Of a DNA stretch of 64,000 bases, positions 62,376-64,000 are shown one piece after another. Every line of letters starts with the position of its first letter. Position 1 is the stretch's first letter. The stretch lies in NCBI GenBank assembly GCA_032622095.1, contig CP136065.1, forward strand, positions 35,314,732 through 35,378,731, given 5' to 3'. The notes under the pieces are model-generated. The model saw only the letters and a program-made list of their open reading frames with translations, was not told where the DNA came from and ran no database searches. The DNA is from Siphonodentalium dalli. Taxonomy: Eukaryota; Mollusca; Scaphopoda; Gadilida; Siphonodentaliidae. The position numbers and the translations under genes were made by a program.

Positions 62376-64000
62376 GTACATATTAACAAAACCAGAATAA
62401 AAAATATTTGATTACATGTCTGTTACTGAAAAACAAGTTGTTCCTCCGTCTCAGTGTATGTCATATTTTTTTCAAGCAATTTCACACATTTTTGTGGAAT
62501 TGATTGAATGAAAAACAGTATTCAAGAACAGACAGGGCTTGTCTTGCATCCCTCGAAATTAGGAAAACTATTTCACAGCAAATTTAATGCTTGCGAAGGC
62601 ATTTCCCATGGCATTGCTTATTGCTGAGGCCAATTTCAAGGACTGTGTCTTGTCATGTGTGATGATGCTAATCAGGGTTCATACCTGGAAAAGTTATGGA
62701 ATTCGAAAATTTGATTTCCATACCCTGGAAAAGTCTGGAAAATGGGACCTTTTCTCACCCAGTTATGGAAAAGGTCTTGAAAATTGGTGGGGGACTGGGA
62801 GAAGGTCCTGAAAAGTCAGTGCTGATTACTTACATGATGTCTAAATGACTGGCAACTGTTTGTTCAGGGTTAATATATCACTGCAGCAAACATGGGGTAG
62901 TCCACGGTGATCAACCATGAAAACATATAAAAGCGTAGACTCTATGGATGGTAAACACAATAGCTACTTACCCTATCTTCCTATAATTCAAACACTAATT
63001 CCAGTGACCTTTTCAAAATAAGGAATTTGTAAAGTCTTTCCCAATTTTGTTTTCAAATTCCCTGGTGTGACGTATGGGAAAGTTATTGAATTTGTTCATT
63101 GAAAAGTCTTGAAAAAATGATCAGGAAGTTTGGAAAAGGTATGGAAAAGTTATGGAATTTTGTTCAAAGGTAGATGTATGAACCATGTGCTTTTATTTTA
63201 TATTTCGGGTTACATGGTGTGACACATGTGTGGAATCACTTGAACAATATGACGAGGCCTAAGTTGATGGAACGGTGTTTTTTCTCAGGAACAGACCGTG
63301 TAATAAATTTAAAGATTTGAGCATGAAAATCTGTTGAAGACAGAACAAACATGATATTATAATGCTATTATTCTGGGAAAAAAACGTATCTGACATTATC
63401 AAGAACTTATGGAGATATAGACCAAGTCTTCTCGGTCCACAACAGCTTGAGATATCGGTCGGGATGATGTTGTTTTGGACCGATTCCCATCCCATTACTC
63501 TTATATAATGGAATTTTATTCAAAAGACATATTACATGTACACGTGGATCCCGAGCATATTAATCATCTGATATGTCCGTGATTCATCTGTCTTCAATAT
63601 GATATATCATTTACAGGGTTCCCGCCGTTCCTTGGATTCAAGGAACGGCCTTGAATTTGACAAGGTGTGGTTCAAGGCCTTGAAATCCTGGAATATGGGC
63701 CATGGGCTTTGAAAAGCCTTGAATATTCGCGATACAACAACACACCGATGATCCGCAATTAATCACCTCTTACATTTCCGGGTTTACGGTAAATGACCGC
63801 ATTGGAGCGAGATATAAATAGCGCAGTTATATTATAATAGAGCAGCGATGTATCGAGCATTCTCATTGGATAGTTGCAGTGATGTTGTCCAATCGCAAAG
63901 CGCGACGTATTATCGCATGTGACTGTCGTGTCAGTCTGCTAAAATGTTGTCGTGTTTGTACTGTTTTTCGATGATTGTTTTCGATAATTACCAATAAAAA
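62376..64000. other. Start of the next intron, with GGAAAAGTCTGGAAAA-type repeats
   Basis: 62670-63180 and 63620-63725 repeat TGGAAAAGTTATGGAATT and CCTTGAAA-type words, also seen near 28590, 29480 and 33900. The frames 62587-62811 and 63259-63495 show no domain. 63780-63970 is richer in CpG, with TATAAATA and CCAAT-type boxes. Confidence 0.45.

Noticed and set aside
62587-62811. 74-codon plus-strand frame as a further MGAT4-like exon
   Set aside because: It covers GGAAAAGTCTGGAAAA-type repeats and has no resemblance to the expected acidic catalytic segment.

Overview
The window is animal nuclear DNA: AT-rich, intron-dominated and packed with non-autonomous transposons. It holds one recognisable host gene, read left to right. 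Seven coding exons with matching phases (candidate exon 1 at 3946-4102, then 4687-4849, 40358-40527, 50675-50808, 55507-55556, 60074-60187 and 62300-62375) encode the first 288 residues of an N-acetylglucosaminyltransferase IV (MGAT4A/B-like), a Golgi enzyme that branches N-glycans. The catalytic core continues beyond base 64000. The LINE 3' ends, a tRNA-derived SINE and the style of the palindromic repeats suggest a marine invertebrate, perhaps a mollusc; this is inference, not proof.

Layout. 1-3945: foldback elements upstream of the gene. 3946-4849: exons 1-2. 4850-40357: a 35.5 kb intron built almost wholly of repeats, including a 10 kb satellite (14641-24714, basic unit 29 bp) that ends on a 5'-truncated LINE. 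40358-50674: exon 3 and a 10 kb intron with nested hAT-like, palindromic and SINE insertions. 50675-62375: exons 4-7. 62376-64000: a further intron.

Repeat families, named here only for reference. A: TTAACCCTTTACCCAACA termini with two hairpins. B: TTAACCCTTTCATGACGGGAG termini. C: TTAACCCTTTCAGTGCCAG termini. D: TTAACCCTTTCTATACTAAA termini. E: CAAGCCTGAG termini, 8-bp target duplications, hAT-like. F: CAGTAATGCCCTAA termini with flanking TA, mariner-like. G: 360-bp palindrome. H: GTGACCCGCCATATC termini. P: CCTCTTCGCTGC termini at a duplicated TTAA. A, B, C and H, which have unrelated termini, carry the same or a related 69-bp hairpin, so the hairpin behaves as an exchangeable core.

The most unusual gene-level feature is that exons 3, 4 and 6 are each flanked, on the intron side only, by tandem copies of their own exon-intron boundary. 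Exon 6 has eight upstream acceptor-bearing partial copies, and each runs into an in-frame TAA about 21 codons after its acceptor. They look like decoy or poison exon starts.
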